From Streptosporangiales bacterium (GTDB taxonomy: Bacteria > Actinomycetota > Actinomycetes > Streptosporangiales > WHSR01), in assembly GCA_009379995.1 (NCBI GenBank), contig WHSR01000025.1, forward strand, positions 1 to 55,916: a stretch of 55,916 nt of DNA. Reading direction: 5' to 3'. Of this stretch, positions 8,266-16,371 are shown one piece after another; within the stretch, counting starts at the first letter, position 1, and every line of letters starts with the position of its first letter. The position numbers were made by a program, and so were the translations under genes. The notes below the pieces were generated by a model. The model had not been told where the DNA came from, ran no database searches, and saw only the letters and a list, made by a program, of their open reading frames with translations.

Positions 8266-8327
8266 GGCCCGGACAGTAGCGGCAGCGACCGACAGCCGAG
8301 GAGGAGCTCTGCCGCTCGGACCCTGCG

Positions 8328-8522
8328 TTGGGCTGGGTCTCCGGGCCGGACGCGGCGAAGGTCCTCGGGATCACCCGGCAGCGCCTTCACCAGCTTCGTC
8401 GGGAGCGTACGGACTTCCCCGAGCCGCTGTTCGAGCTGGGCGCCGGCCCGGTGTGGGCGCGTTCGGCCATTGAGGAGCTCGCCAAGCGGTACGAGCGCAG
8501 GCGCCCGCGGAAGAGCGCGTAG
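8328..8522 (+). CDS. Small helix-turn-helix protein, possibly truncated
   Basis: A 64-residue MerR/excisionase-like HTH (PDAAKVLGITRQRLHQLR, then RTDFPEPLFEL) ending in RRRPRKSA. It is clearly paralogous to the C-terminal half of the protein at 12561-13067 (VHQLTVERTDFPPPAYEL ... GRPRKSA). The TTG at 8328 is the only start-like codon in a frame open from 8280, and the purine-rich GAGGAGGAG at 8298 is too far away to serve it. This may therefore be the remnant of a longer gene whose N-terminal domain is lost. Confidence 0.55.
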   Translation: MGWVSGPDAAKVLGITRQRLHQLRRERTDFPEPLFELGAGPVWARSAIEELAKRYERRRPRKSA

Positions 8523-8546
8523 CCGCGCGGTCTCCGGGTGGAACGA

Positions 8547-9245
8547 TCAGTACCGGCGCCACCAGAGGTTGATCGCGCAGTCCAGCTCCGTGCCCTGGTG
8601 CTCGGCGAGGAACGCCTCCGCGAGATCGGGCTGGAACTCGATCCGCAGCACCGCCGCGAGGTCGTCGCGCCGACCGAACCGCCACCGGACCAGCAGTGGC
8701 TCCCGGGCGAAGCCGTGGCGGGCCCAGAAACGCTCCACCCGGGCTGGATCGTAGGACCTCCACGCCCGCCGGAACCATCCCCCGTACCTGCTCGCCGTGG
8801 CGTCGAAGTCGATAACGAAGGCCACGCCACCGCGCCGTACCACGCGGGCCAGCTCGTCCAGGCCGGCTTCGCAGCCCGGCCCGAAGAAGTACGCCCAGCG
8901 CGCATGGACGACGTCGACGCAGCGATCGGGCAGCGGAAGCTCCTGCGCGACACCCAGGTGGACCGACACGTTCGGCAGGGCGGCGGCCCGCCGCCGGGCC
9001 TGCCGGGCCAGGGAGGCATGCGGCTCGACACCGATCACCCGGGCCGCGAGCTCGGCGAACCGCGGCAGGTGGAAGCCGGTGCCGCAGCCGACGTCCAGGA
9101 CCACGGCGTCCCGCCACGGCCGGATCGCCGCCATCGCGGCCTCGATCCGCCGGTCGGGGTCGATGGCCAGGTTCTCCAGCTCGTACGTGTGCGGCGCGCC
9201 CCAGATGTTGGGACTGGGTACGGCGCCCGCGAGGACCTTTGGCAC
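8547..9245 (-). CDS. Class I SAM-dependent methyltransferase
   Basis: A 232-residue Rossmann methyltransferase of the Methyltransf_11/25 type. Motif I is [16 protein letters not shown], the acidic motif II is [10 protein letters not shown], and motif IV lies near [15 protein letters not shown]. The gene has a GTG start and diverges from the sugar-phosphate isomerase gene; the spacing is about 33 bp if the latter starts at 9278. The substrate is not predictable. The Trp-rich C-terminus (AINLWWRRY) is typical of a small actinobacterial subfamily with no known function. Confidence 0.8.
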   Translation of the reverse strand: MPKVLAGAVPSPNIWGAPHTYELENLAIDPDRRIEAAMAAIRPWRDAVVLDVGCGTGFHLPRFAELAARVIGVEPHASLARQARRRAAALPNVSVHLGVAQELPLPDRCVDVVHARWAYFFGPGCEAGLDELARVVRRGGVAFVIDFDATASRYGGWFRRAWRSYDPARVERFWARHGFAREPLLVRWRFGRRDDLAAVLRIEFQPDLAEAFLAEHQGTELDCAINLWWRRY

Positions 9246-9277
9246 ATGACAAACCTAGAGCGAATAGGCTTGCGGAC

Positions 9278-10147
9278 GTGAATTCCGCCGTCCGGGTGCC
9301 CGACGTCCCCATCGCGATGTCGACGGCATCGGTGTACCCCGAGTCGACGGCGTCGGCCTTCGAGACCGCTGCCCGGCTTGGGTACGACGGCATCGAGGTC
9401 ATGGTCTCCACCGACCCGGTGAGCCAGGACATCGAGGCCCTGCGCCGGCTGTCCGACTACCACCAGATCCCGATAATCACGCTGCACGCGCCGTGTCTGC
9501 TGCTTACCCAGCGGGTGTGGGGACGGGATTGGGCCAAGCTGTCCCGCGCCAGGGAGGCGGCCGAGAAGCTCGGGGCCCACACGGTGGTGGTTCACCCGCC
9601 GTTTCGGTGGCAGCGGGACTACGCGCGCGACTTCGCCGACGGGCTGCGGCGGCTCCAGGAGGAAACCGACGTTGTCTTCGCGGTGGAGAACATGTTTCCG
9701 CTGCGCGCCCGCGGCACCGACGTCGTGCTGTACGGGCCGCACTGGTCCCCGGTCGACCAGGACTTTCCGCATGTCACCCTGGATCTCTCGCATACATCGG
9801 CTTCCGGGTCCGACGCGCTGGAGATGGCCGAGAAGCTGGGCGATCGGCTCGCCCACGTACACCTCGCCGACGGCTCCGGCACCATGAACCGCGACGAGCA
9901 CCTGGTCCCCGGCCGCGGTACGCAGCCGTGCGCCGAGGTGCTCGAGCGGCTCGCTCGCGCCGACTACCGCGGGGCTATCGTGCTGGAGGTCAACACCCGC
10001 CGCGCCGAGACCAGCACCGATCGCGACGCCGACCTCGCCGAGGCGCTCGCCTATGCCCGGCTGAACCTGGCGACGACCGCGGGCGGAAACGCGGGCGGAA
10101 ACGCGGGCGGAGACGCGGGCGGAGACGCGGAGGGAAGCGCGGGCTGA
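9278..10147 (+). CDS. Sugar phosphate isomerase/epimerase (xylose isomerase-like TIM barrel)
   Basis: AP-endonuclease-2/xylose-isomerase-like barrel: early strand [27 protein letters not shown], the His in VVHPPFRWQ, the Glu in FAVENMFPL, the metal site in [10 protein letters not shown], and HVHLADGSG. This neighbour of proline dehydrogenase is conserved in actinobacteria, but its substrate is not established. I take the GTG at 9278; a frame extension to 9239 overlaps the divergent methyltransferase start. The C-terminal tail ([16 protein letters not shown]) comes from a 12-bp tandem repeat. The stop overlaps the next ATG (TGATG). Confidence 0.82.
   Translation: MNSAVRVPDVPIAMSTASVYPESTASAFETAARLGYDGIEVMVSTDPVSQDIEALRRLSDYHQIPIITLHAPCLLLTQRVWGRDWAKLSRAREAAEKLGAHTVVVHPPFRWQRDYARDFADGLRRLQEETDVVFAVENMFPLRARGTDVVLYGPHWSPVDQDFPHVTLDLSHTSASGSDALEMAEKLGDRLAHVHLADGSGTMNRDEHLVPGRGTQPCAEVLERLARADYRGAIVLEVNTRRAETSTDRDADLAEALAYARLNLATTAGGNAGGNAGGDAGGDAEGSAG
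10079..10138. repeat. 12-bp tandem repeat at the 3' end of the isomerase gene
   Basis: The unit GCGGGCGGAAAC (later units GCGGGCGGAGAC) repeats four times at 10079-10126, followed by a degenerate fifth. It encodes the Gly/Ala/Asn/Asp tail of the isomerase and likely varies in copy number between strains. Confidence 0.75.
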
Positions 10148-10728
10148 TGGCGCGCACCGGGAGGCGACCGGGGCCGACCGAGACGCGGGGAGAGATCCTC
10201 GCCGCGGCCCGCCGGCTGTTCGGTGACCTCGGGTACGACGGGACGACGATCCGTGGCATCGCACGGGAGGCGGGCGTGGACCCGGCCCTGGTCCACCACT
10301 TCTTCGGCACCAAGGAACGGGTCTTCGTCGCCGCGATGGAGTTCCCGTTCGACCCCGAGGACATCGTGCCCGAGATCATCGAGGGTCCGCGTGCGGAGCT
10401 GGGTGAGCGGTTTGTGCGGTTCTTCGTCAGGGTGTGGGGTGATCCGCAAAGCCGCAGCGGGTTTCTTGCCCTGGTTCGGTCGGCGAGCAGCAACGAGCGG
10501 GCCGCCGCGATGCTGCGCCAGTTCGTGACCAGCGCGCTGCTCGCCCGCGTCGCCGAGCACACCGGCCTACCCCGGCTGCGGATGGAACTGGCCGCGGCGC
10601 AACTGATGGGCATCGCGCTGATGCGTTACATCCTCAAGGTGGAGCCGCTGGCCTCGGCGGACGACGACGAGGTAGCCGCGCTCGTCGCACCGGTCATCCA
10701 GCACTACCTTGGCACCGGGGAGGTGTAA
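10147..10728 (+). CDS. TetR-family transcriptional regulator
   Basis: A 193-residue protein with a clean N-terminal TetR HTH (ILAAARRLFGDLGYDGTTIR, then GIAREAGVDPALVHHFFGTK) and a TetR_C_17-like C-terminal domain (RSASSNERAAAMLRQFV). Its ATG overlaps the isomerase TGA, and proline dehydrogenase begins 3 nt after its stop, so isomerase, regulator and proline dehydrogenase are probably one transcript. This order is common in actinobacteria. Confidence 0.9.
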   Translation: MARTGRRPGPTETRGEILAAARRLFGDLGYDGTTIRGIAREAGVDPALVHHFFGTKERVFVAAMEFPFDPEDIVPEIIEGPRAELGERFVRFFVRVWGDPQSRSGFLALVRSASSNERAAAMLRQFVTSALLARVAEHTGLPRLRMELAAAQLMGIALMRYILKVEPLASADDDEVAALVAPVIQHYLGTGEV

Positions 10729-10731
10729 CCA

Positions 10732-11661
10732 GTGCTACGCCGGGTGCTGCTGTCGGCGTCCCACAGCGAGGCGGCGAGACGGTTCGTCAGCTCCGCGCCA
10801 CTTACCCGCGGGATCGTGGATCGCTTCGTAGCAGGTGAACGCATCGACGACGCCTTCCGGGTTGTCGAGAGCCTCAGCGCGGACGGGCTGCTCGTCAGCC
10901 TCGAACCGCTGGGCGAGGACACCCTCGACCCGGGACAGGCCGAGGCCACCACCAAGGAATACGTGGGCCTCCTCGACCGGATCGGCGAGTCCGGGCTGGC
11001 GCGCGGCGCCGAGATCTCGGTGAAGCCCACGGCCGTCGGCCTCAACGTCGTCGCCGGCGGGCGCCGCTTGGCGCTGGACAACGCGCTGCGGATCTGCGAG
11101 GCGGCTCGGGCCGCGGGCACGACCATCACGCTGGACGCCGAGGACTACGTGACCGTCGAGGCGACCATGGAGATGCTGGCCGAGCTGCGGCGCGAGTTCC
11201 CGAACACCGGGGCGGTCGTCCAGTCGTATCTGCGGCGCGCCGAGTCGTACTGCCGTGAGCTCAGCGGCCCGGGCTCGCGGGTCCGGCTGTGCAAGGGCGC
11301 CTACGACGCACCCGAGTCGGTGGCCCATCCGACCAAGCGGGAGGTGGACCGGTCGTACGTGCGGTGCCTGAAGATCCTGATGGCCGGTCAGGGCTACCCG
11401 ATGGTCGCCACGCACGACCCGCGGCTCATCGCCATCGCCGGCGCGCTGGCGGCCCTGCACGGCCGCGGCAAGGACAGCTTCGAGTACCAGATGCTGTACG
11501 GGGTGCGCGACGCCGAGCAGCGCCGCCTGGCCGCCGCCGGTGCACAGGTTCGGGTGTACGTGCCGTACGGGACCCGCTGGTATCCGTATCTGATGCGCAG
11601 GCTCGCCGAACGACCGGCTAACCTGGCGTTCTTCATGAGGTCACTGATCAGTCGAACATGA
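10732..11661 (+). CDS. Proline dehydrogenase
   Basis: FAD-linked PRODH barrel (309 residues), which oxidises proline to pyrroline-5-carboxylate. Diagnostic stretches are RFVAGERIDDAFRVV, LTLDAED-type ITLDAEDYV, GAVVQSYLRRAESYC, RLCKGAYDAPE with the catalytic Lys, and a C-terminal VYVPYGTRWYPYLMRRLAERP that binds the substrate. It is a monofunctional actinobacterial enzyme lacking the P5C dehydrogenase half of PutA. GTG start 3 nt after the TetR gene; proC follows 13 nt downstream. Confidence 0.93.
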   Translation: MLRRVLLSASHSEAARRFVSSAPLTRGIVDRFVAGERIDDAFRVVESLSADGLLVSLEPLGEDTLDPGQAEATTKEYVGLLDRIGESGLARGAEISVKPTAVGLNVVAGGRRLALDNALRICEAARAAGTTITLDAEDYVTVEATMEMLAELRREFPNTGAVVQSYLRRAESYCRELSGPGSRVRLCKGAYDAPESVAHPTKREVDRSYVRCLKILMAGQGYPMVATHDPRLIAIAGALAALHGRGKDSFEYQMLYGVRDAEQRRLAAAGAQVRVYVPYGTRWYPYLMRRLAERPANLAFFMRSLISRT

Positions 11662-11674
11662 TGGACCAGAGCAC

Positions 11675-12475
11675 ATGATCGCGATTGTCGGCGCCGGCAA
11701 GATGGGCGAGGCGCTGCTGTCCGGCCTGCTTCGGGCCGGGCGGGAGGCCGCACAGATGCAGGCCACCGTGCGCCGTTCGGAACGGGGCGCCCTGCTGCGG
11801 GAGCGGTACGGCGTCGAGGTGGTGCCCAACGCGGAGGCCGCCAAGAACGCGGACACGCTGATCCTCGCCGTCAAACCGCAGGACATGCCCGTGCTGCTGG
11901 ACGAGCTGGCGCCGTACGTTCCGGCCGACCGGCTGGTGGTCTCGGTCGCCGCCGGCATACCCACGTCGTTCATCGAGGGCCGGCTCGCCGACGGGCTGCC
12001 GGTGGTCCGGGTGATGTCCAACACGCCGGTCCTCGTCGACCAGGCGATGAGCGTGATCTCGGCGGGCGCACACGCCGGCGAGGAGCACCTGCGGCGCACC
12101 GAAGAGCTGTTGCGCCCGGTCGGAAAGGTGCTGCGGATTCCTGAGTCGCAGCAGGACGCCGCGACAGCGCTTTCCGGCAGCGGACCGGCGTACTTCTACT
12201 ACCTGGTCGAGGCGATGACCGACGCGGGCATCCTGCTCGGTCTGCCCCGTTCGGTGGCGCACGACATGATCGTGCAGGCCATCGTTGGGTCCGCGGCGAT
12301 GCTCCGCGACTCCGGCGACCACCCGGTGTCGCTGCGCGAGGCAGTGACCTCACCGGGCGGCACCACTATCGCGGCGATCCGGGAGCTGGAGCGGCACGGC
12401 GTACGGTCCGCGTTCCTCGAGGCCATCGAGGCCGCCCGGGACCGTGGCCGCGAGCTCGCCTCCGGACATGACTGA
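11675..12475 (+). CDS. proC: Pyrroline-5-carboxylate reductase
   Basis: ProC reduces P5C to proline with NAD(P)H, the last step of proline synthesis. The 266-residue protein has the N-terminal dinucleotide site (IAIVGAGKMGEALLSGLL), LILAVKPQDM, the SNTP motif (RVMSNTPVLV) and the C-terminal signature ALSGSGPAYFYYLVEAM with REAVTSPGGTTIA. It is directly downstream of proline dehydrogenase, so opposite steps of the proline/P5C cycle are encoded together. Confidence 0.95.
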   Translation: MIAIVGAGKMGEALLSGLLRAGREAAQMQATVRRSERGALLRERYGVEVVPNAEAAKNADTLILAVKPQDMPVLLDELAPYVPADRLVVSVAAGIPTSFIEGRLADGLPVVRVMSNTPVLVDQAMSVISAGAHAGEEHLRRTEELLRPVGKVLRIPESQQDAATALSGSGPAYFYYLVEAMTDAGILLGLPRSVAHDMIVQAIVGSAAMLRDSGDHPVSLREAVTSPGGTTIAAIRELERHGVRSAFLEAIEAARDRGRELASGHD

Positions 12476-12560
12476 CGTCCCTTTCGGTTGAGCGGTATCC
12501 CATGAAGTGGGAGATCCGCCGATCTGGCGGGATCTGGCCCCTGAAGAGGAGGCGGTAGGG

Positions 12561-13067
12561 GTGGAGGACTTCCACGTGTTTGTCGAGACCCGCGCGCCGA
12601 CCGGGGAGCGGCTCTCGCGCCCGGAAGACCTGGGCGATGCCCTCATGGACGCAGTGGCTCCCTTCCACGGGCTGTGTTCGGTGGGGAAGGACGGCTGGGA
12701 CGCGTGGGTCTCGGTCGACGCCGCGGACGCCGTCGAGGCGGGCGCGGTCGGCGCTCACCTGGTGCGTTCTCTCGCCGCGAAGGCGGGGATGCCCGTGTGG
12801 CCGATCGTGCGGGTGGACGCGATGCGCGACGACGTATTCGATGAGGAAAACAGCCGTCCCACCATGCCGGACCTGGTCTCGCTTCCGGAGGCAGCGGAGA
12901 TCCTGGGAGTCAGCCCGCAGCGGGTGCACCAGCTCACCGTTGAACGGACGGACTTTCCGCCTCCCGCCTACGAGCTGCGCGCCGGCAAGCTGTGGCTGAA
13001 GGCCTCGATCGAGGCGTTCAACGACCGCTGGGAACGCAAGCCCGGCCGCCCCCGCAAGAGCGCCTGA
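12561..13067 (+). CDS. Two-domain protein with C-terminal excisionase/MerR-like HTH
   Basis: Residues 1-95 form an uncharacterised alpha/beta domain (FHVFVETRAPTG ... DGWDAWVSVDAADAVEAG). Residues 105-168 are an HTH (SLPEAAEILGVSPQRVHQLT) ending in a basic GRPRKSA tail. The GTG at 12561 is preferred because GAGGAGG lies 8 nt before it; a GTG at 12507 would add 18 residues without a ribosome site. The HTH is paralogous to the small gene at 8328. DNA binding is likely; the role is unknown. Confidence 0.75.
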   Translation: MEDFHVFVETRAPTGERLSRPEDLGDALMDAVAPFHGLCSVGKDGWDAWVSVDAADAVEAGAVGAHLVRSLAAKAGMPVWPIVRVDAMRDDVFDEENSRPTMPDLVSLPEAAEILGVSPQRVHQLTVERTDFPPPAYELRAGKLWLKASIEAFNDRWERKPGRPRKSA

Positions 13068-13169
13068 GCGTCCCAGAGCATCTCTACGCTCAGGCGGCCC
13101 ACCAGCTCATTTGGGCAGTACGCACGCCTCAACGATACACAGCCGTCGGCACTGGACAGAGTGCGCTCA

Positions 13170-13180
13170 CGGTGTTACCA
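13170..13180. promoter_or_regulatory. FadR/FCD-type operator candidate upstream of the GntR gene
   Basis: CGGTGTTACCA matches the known FadR-subfamily consensus TNGTNNNACNA at every fixed position except the first T. It lies 8 nt before the chosen GTG start of the regulator, as expected for autoregulation of the cluster that follows. Confidence 0.5.
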
Positions 13181-13188
13181 AGGACATC

Positions 13189-13860
13189 GTGTCTGATATC
13201 TCAGATCGCACGCCGCTGGGCGACCACAAAATACTGGCGGAGCACGCCTACGAGGCGATCAAGCAGGCGATCCTGAACCTGCAGCTCAGGCCCGGCACTC
13301 AGCTCGTGGAGCGGAAGCTGGCCGAGCAGTTCGGCATCAGCAAGTCCCCGGTTCGAGACGCGCTTCAGCGGCTCGCCGGGGAGGGGCTTGTCTCACAGAC
13401 CCGCTTCTCCGGCATGACCGTCCAGTCCTTCGACCCCGAGCTCGTGGACGAGCTGTGCGCGGTCCGGGAGAAGCTGGAGGAGATGGCGGTCGTGCTCGCC
13501 GTTCCGCGGATGACCGGGGCGGACCTGGCCGAGACGCGCGGGTACCTGGACCAGGCCGACGCGGCGATGGTCGCCGGCGACCCGCAGCGGGTGGTCGAGG
13601 CCAACCGTCTCTACCACATGATCTTCGGCCGGTGCAGCGGCAACCGGGTGCTCGACGCGATGGTCTCCGGCATGCAGGACCGGGTCCGCATCATCGCGTT
13701 GCTCTGCTGGTCCTGGGAGAAATCCGTGGGAAAGGAGGAGCACGAGCAGCACTTCGCGGTCCTGGAGGCCGCGGAGGATGGGGACGCCCGCCGGGCCGGG
13801 CGGCTGATGCGCGAGCACATCCGCTGGTTCCGCGAGGAGTACCGGCGGGCGTACCGCTGA
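13189..13860 (+). CDS. GntR-family regulator (FadR/FCD subfamily)
   Basis: The N-terminal winged helix reads AYEAIKQAILNLQLRPGTQL, then ERKLAEQFGISKSPVRDALQ. The all-helical FCD ligand domain has the metal-site residues typical of carboxylate sensors (Asp/His in EANRLYHMIFGRCSGN and EHEQHFAVLEAAEDGD). The 223-residue size is standard. GTG at 13189 is chosen; frames running back to 13111 lack conservation with the family. The FCD domain senses organic acids in relatives, which fits control of the downstream TctCBA and amidohydrolase genes. Confidence 0.9.
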   Translation: MSDISDRTPLGDHKILAEHAYEAIKQAILNLQLRPGTQLVERKLAEQFGISKSPVRDALQRLAGEGLVSQTRFSGMTVQSFDPELVDELCAVREKLEEMAVVLAVPRMTGADLAETRGYLDQADAAMVAGDPQRVVEANRLYHMIFGRCSGNRVLDAMVSGMQDRVRIIALLCWSWEKSVGKEEHEQHFAVLEAAEDGDARRAGRLMREHIRWFREEYRRAYR

Positions 13861-13888
13861 CGAGCTGACGGAGCCGAGGGAGGGGCAG

Positions 13889-15274
13889 ATGCAGCTGTTC
13901 GGCCGATACGACGTCGTCGTGGTGGGCGCGGGGGTCACCGGCGTGGTGGCGTCGGTCGCCGCCGCCCGGGAGGGCGCCCGTACGTTGCTCGTCGAGGCCA
14001 GCGGCCTGCTCGGCGGACTGATCACCGGAGGGCGCCTCACCAAGCCCACCGGGTTCGTGCAGCCGGGGGTGTATCGGGAGCTGATCGAGCGGACCGCCGG
14101 CCTGGGCGGCGCCGACCCGGACACCCGGGAGAGCTACTGGGGCACCTACACCGGCGTCTTCGACCCGGAACTCATGCAGCGGGCCATCATCGAGACACTC
14201 GAGGAGTCCGGGGTGGAGGTGCTGCTGTTCGCCACCGCCACCGACGTGGTGCGGGACGGTCCCCGGGTCCGCGGGCTGCACCTGCACACCAAGGGCGGGC
14301 CGGCGCTGGTGCTCGCTCACGCCGTCGTTGACACCACCGGCGACGGCGACGTGGCGGCGCTGTCCGGCGCCGGTGCCATGGTCGGCCGTCCGGAGGACGG
14401 TCGCACCCAGCCGATGACCAGCTACTTCCGCATCCTCGGCGTGGACATCCCGCGGCTGGTCGACGACTGTCGCCGCCACCCGGACGACCTGTGGGAGCTG
14501 GTGGTACCCGAAGGGGCCTCGACCAACGCGGACTACGTGCTCCGGTTCTTCATGACCGGTTTCACCCAGCGGATCGAGCGGGCGCGCGGCGAGGGGTTCG
14601 CCTGGAGCATCCCGAAGAACCACGTCACGCTGAAGACCGGCCTGCTGCCGGGCGAGGTGAACGTCAACGTCACCCGGGTGCACGGCGACGCCCTGGATCC
14701 CCGGCAGCGCACGAACGCCGCGCTCACCGTGCGCAAGCAGGCCTACTGCGCCTTCGACTTCCTGAAGCGGTACGTGGACGGCTTCCAGGACGCCGTCTTC
14801 TTCGACCTCGCACCGGTCCTCGGCGTTCGGGAGACCCGCCGGATACGCGGCGACTACGTGCTGTCCGACGAGGACGTACGGACCGAGGCGCGGTTCGATG
14901 ACGCGATCGGCCTGTGCAACGCCCCCGTCGACATCCACGACCCGGCCGGCGAGAAGGGGATCATGGTCGGCGTCGGAAGCGGCTACGGAATCCCGTACCG
15001 CGCCCTGCTGCCGGCCGGCGTCGACGGCCTGCTGGTCGCCGGGAGGTGCATCTCGGTGGAGGCGGTCGCGTTCGGATCCACCCGCAACACGCCGGCCTGT
15101 GCGCTCACCGGCCAGGCCGCCGGAGCCGCGGCGGCACTGGCGGCCCGGCGCGAGATCACCCCGCGGGAGCTGCCCGCGCGTGCCGTGCAGGACGCCCTGT
15201 CCGCCCTGGGCGTCGTGCTCGGGCGCACCGCCGACGACCGGCTGGCCGGCGACCAGGTAGGTGCGGCGACGTGA
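13889..15274 (+). CDS. FAD-dependent oxidoreductase (FAD_oxidored, PF12831-like)
   Basis: A 461-residue flavoprotein. The N-terminal Rossmann site YDVVVVGAGVTGVVASVAAA binds the ADP part of FAD. DTTGDGDVAALSGA and the C-terminal GLLVAGRCISVEAVAFGSTR with the closing GQAAGAAAAL are typical of the PF12831 group. Such proteins occur in catabolic operons for organic acids, but few have known substrates. A strong ribosome site (GGGAGGGG) precedes the ATG. The stop overlaps the next GTG (GTGA), so translation is coupled to the first amidohydrolase. Confidence 0.85.
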   Translation: MQLFGRYDVVVVGAGVTGVVASVAAAREGARTLLVEASGLLGGLITGGRLTKPTGFVQPGVYRELIERTAGLGGADPDTRESYWGTYTGVFDPELMQRAIIETLEESGVEVLLFATATDVVRDGPRVRGLHLHTKGGPALVLAHAVVDTTGDGDVAALSGAGAMVGRPEDGRTQPMTSYFRILGVDIPRLVDDCRRHPDDLWELVVPEGASTNADYVLRFFMTGFTQRIERARGEGFAWSIPKNHVTLKTGLLPGEVNVNVTRVHGDALDPRQRTNAALTVRKQAYCAFDFLKRYVDGFQDAVFFDLAPVLGVRETRRIRGDYVLSDEDVRTEARFDDAIGLCNAPVDIHDPAGEKGIMVGVGSGYGIPYRALLPAGVDGLLVAGRCISVEAVAFGSTRNTPACALTGQAAGAAAALAARREITPRELPARAVQDALSALGVVLGRTADDRLAGDQVGAAT

Positions 15275-16371
15275 ACGGCGCGCCGGCACCGCCGATACGT
15301 CCGATCGACTGCGACGTGCACAACGCCGTGCCGTCGATCGAGGTGCTCTACCCGTACCTTGAGGACCACTGGCGGGACTACCTCGTCGAGCGCGGGGTCA
15401 CCAGCCTCGAGCCCAACTACTACCCGCGCGGCCTGCCGATCTCCTGTCTGCCGGGGGCGAGGCCGTCCTCGGGCGGCCCGCCGGGTAGCGACCTCGACCT
15501 GCTACGCGAGCAGGTCCTTGGCGGTGTGCGGTACGCGATCCTCAACTGCCTGTACAGCATCCAGTCGATCCATAACGAGGACTGGGCGGCGGCGATGGCC
15601 ACCGCGCTGAACCAATGGCAGGTCGAGCACTGGCTGGACCTTGACGACCGCCTTCGGGCGTCGATAGTCGTGCCCGTGCGGAGCCCGGGCCGGGCGGCGG
15701 AGGAGATCGAGCGCTGGGGCGACCATCCCGGCTTCGTCCAGGTGCTGCTGCTCGCCCGGTCCAGCACGCCGTACGGCAAGCGCCACCACTGGCCGATCTA
15801 CGCGGCGGCGGTCCGGCACCGGCTGCCGGTCGGCATACACGCCGGTGGCGTGACCGAGAACCCCATCCTGCCGGTGGGCTGGCCGTCCCACTACGTCGAG
15901 GACTACGCGGGCGCTGCGCAGGTCTTCCAGACGCAGCTGGTCAGCCTGGTCTGCGAGGGGGTGTTCGGCAAGTTTCCGGAGCTCCGGGTGGTGCTGACGG
16001 AAAGCGGGGTGACCTGGCTGCCGGCGCTGCTGTGGCGGCTGGACAAAAACTGGAAGGGGCTGCGGTCCGAGGTTCCCTGGGTGGATCGGCCCCCCTCGGA
16101 GATCGTCCGCGAGCACGTCCGGCTGACCGTGCAGCCGTTCGACGGGCCGCGCACGGCCGAGGGGGTGCGGAGGGTGATGGACCACCTCGGCTCGGACGAG
16201 CTGCTGCTGTTTTCCAGCGACTACCCGCACTGGCACGCCCGCGACCCGTACGAGTCCTGCCTGCGCCACCTGAGCGCGGAGTCACAGCGCAGGGTGCTGC
16301 GTGAGAACAGCTTGGCGACCTACCGCCTCGGTCCCGAGACCGGTCCGGATGGAGATGGTGAACATGGTTGA
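15271..16371 (+). CDS. Amidohydrolase-2 family metal-dependent hydrolase/decarboxylase, first copy
   Basis: A TIM-barrel protein (366 residues) of the ACMSD/amidohydrolase_2 family (PF04909). Visible metal or active-site motifs are IDCDVHN at 12-18, VGIHAGG with His190, and SSDYPHWHARDP with the late Asp. Relatives decarboxylate or hydrate aromatic or ring-cleavage carboxylates. The neighbouring gene at 16364 is a tandem paralogue with the same motifs. GTGA overlap with the FAD gene and an 8-nt overlap with the paralogue indicate one operon. A much longer upstream reading frame (from 14914) is a shadow of the FAD gene. Confidence 0.88.
   Translation: MNGAPAPPIRPIDCDVHNAVPSIEVLYPYLEDHWRDYLVERGVTSLEPNYYPRGLPISCLPGARPSSGGPPGSDLDLLREQVLGGVRYAILNCLYSIQSIHNEDWAAAMATALNQWQVEHWLDLDDRLRASIVVPVRSPGRAAEEIERWGDHPGFVQVLLLARSSTPYGKRHHWPIYAAAVRHRLPVGIHAGGVTENPILPVGWPSHYVEDYAGAAQVFQTQLVSLVCEGVFGKFPELRVVLTESGVTWLPALLWRLDKNWKGLRSEVPWVDRPPSEIVREHVRLTVQPFDGPRTAEGVRRVMDHLGSDELLLFSSDYPHWHARDPYESCLRHLSAESQRRVLRENSLATYRLGPETGPDGDGEHG

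Noticed and set aside
10079..10138. CRISPR-like repeat
   Set aside because: The 12-bp units are contiguous with no spacers and are part of the isomerase reading frame.
14914..15270. Upstream extension of the first amidohydrolase
   Set aside because: It lies inside the FAD gene out of frame. GTG 15271 with GTGA overlap is the clear start.
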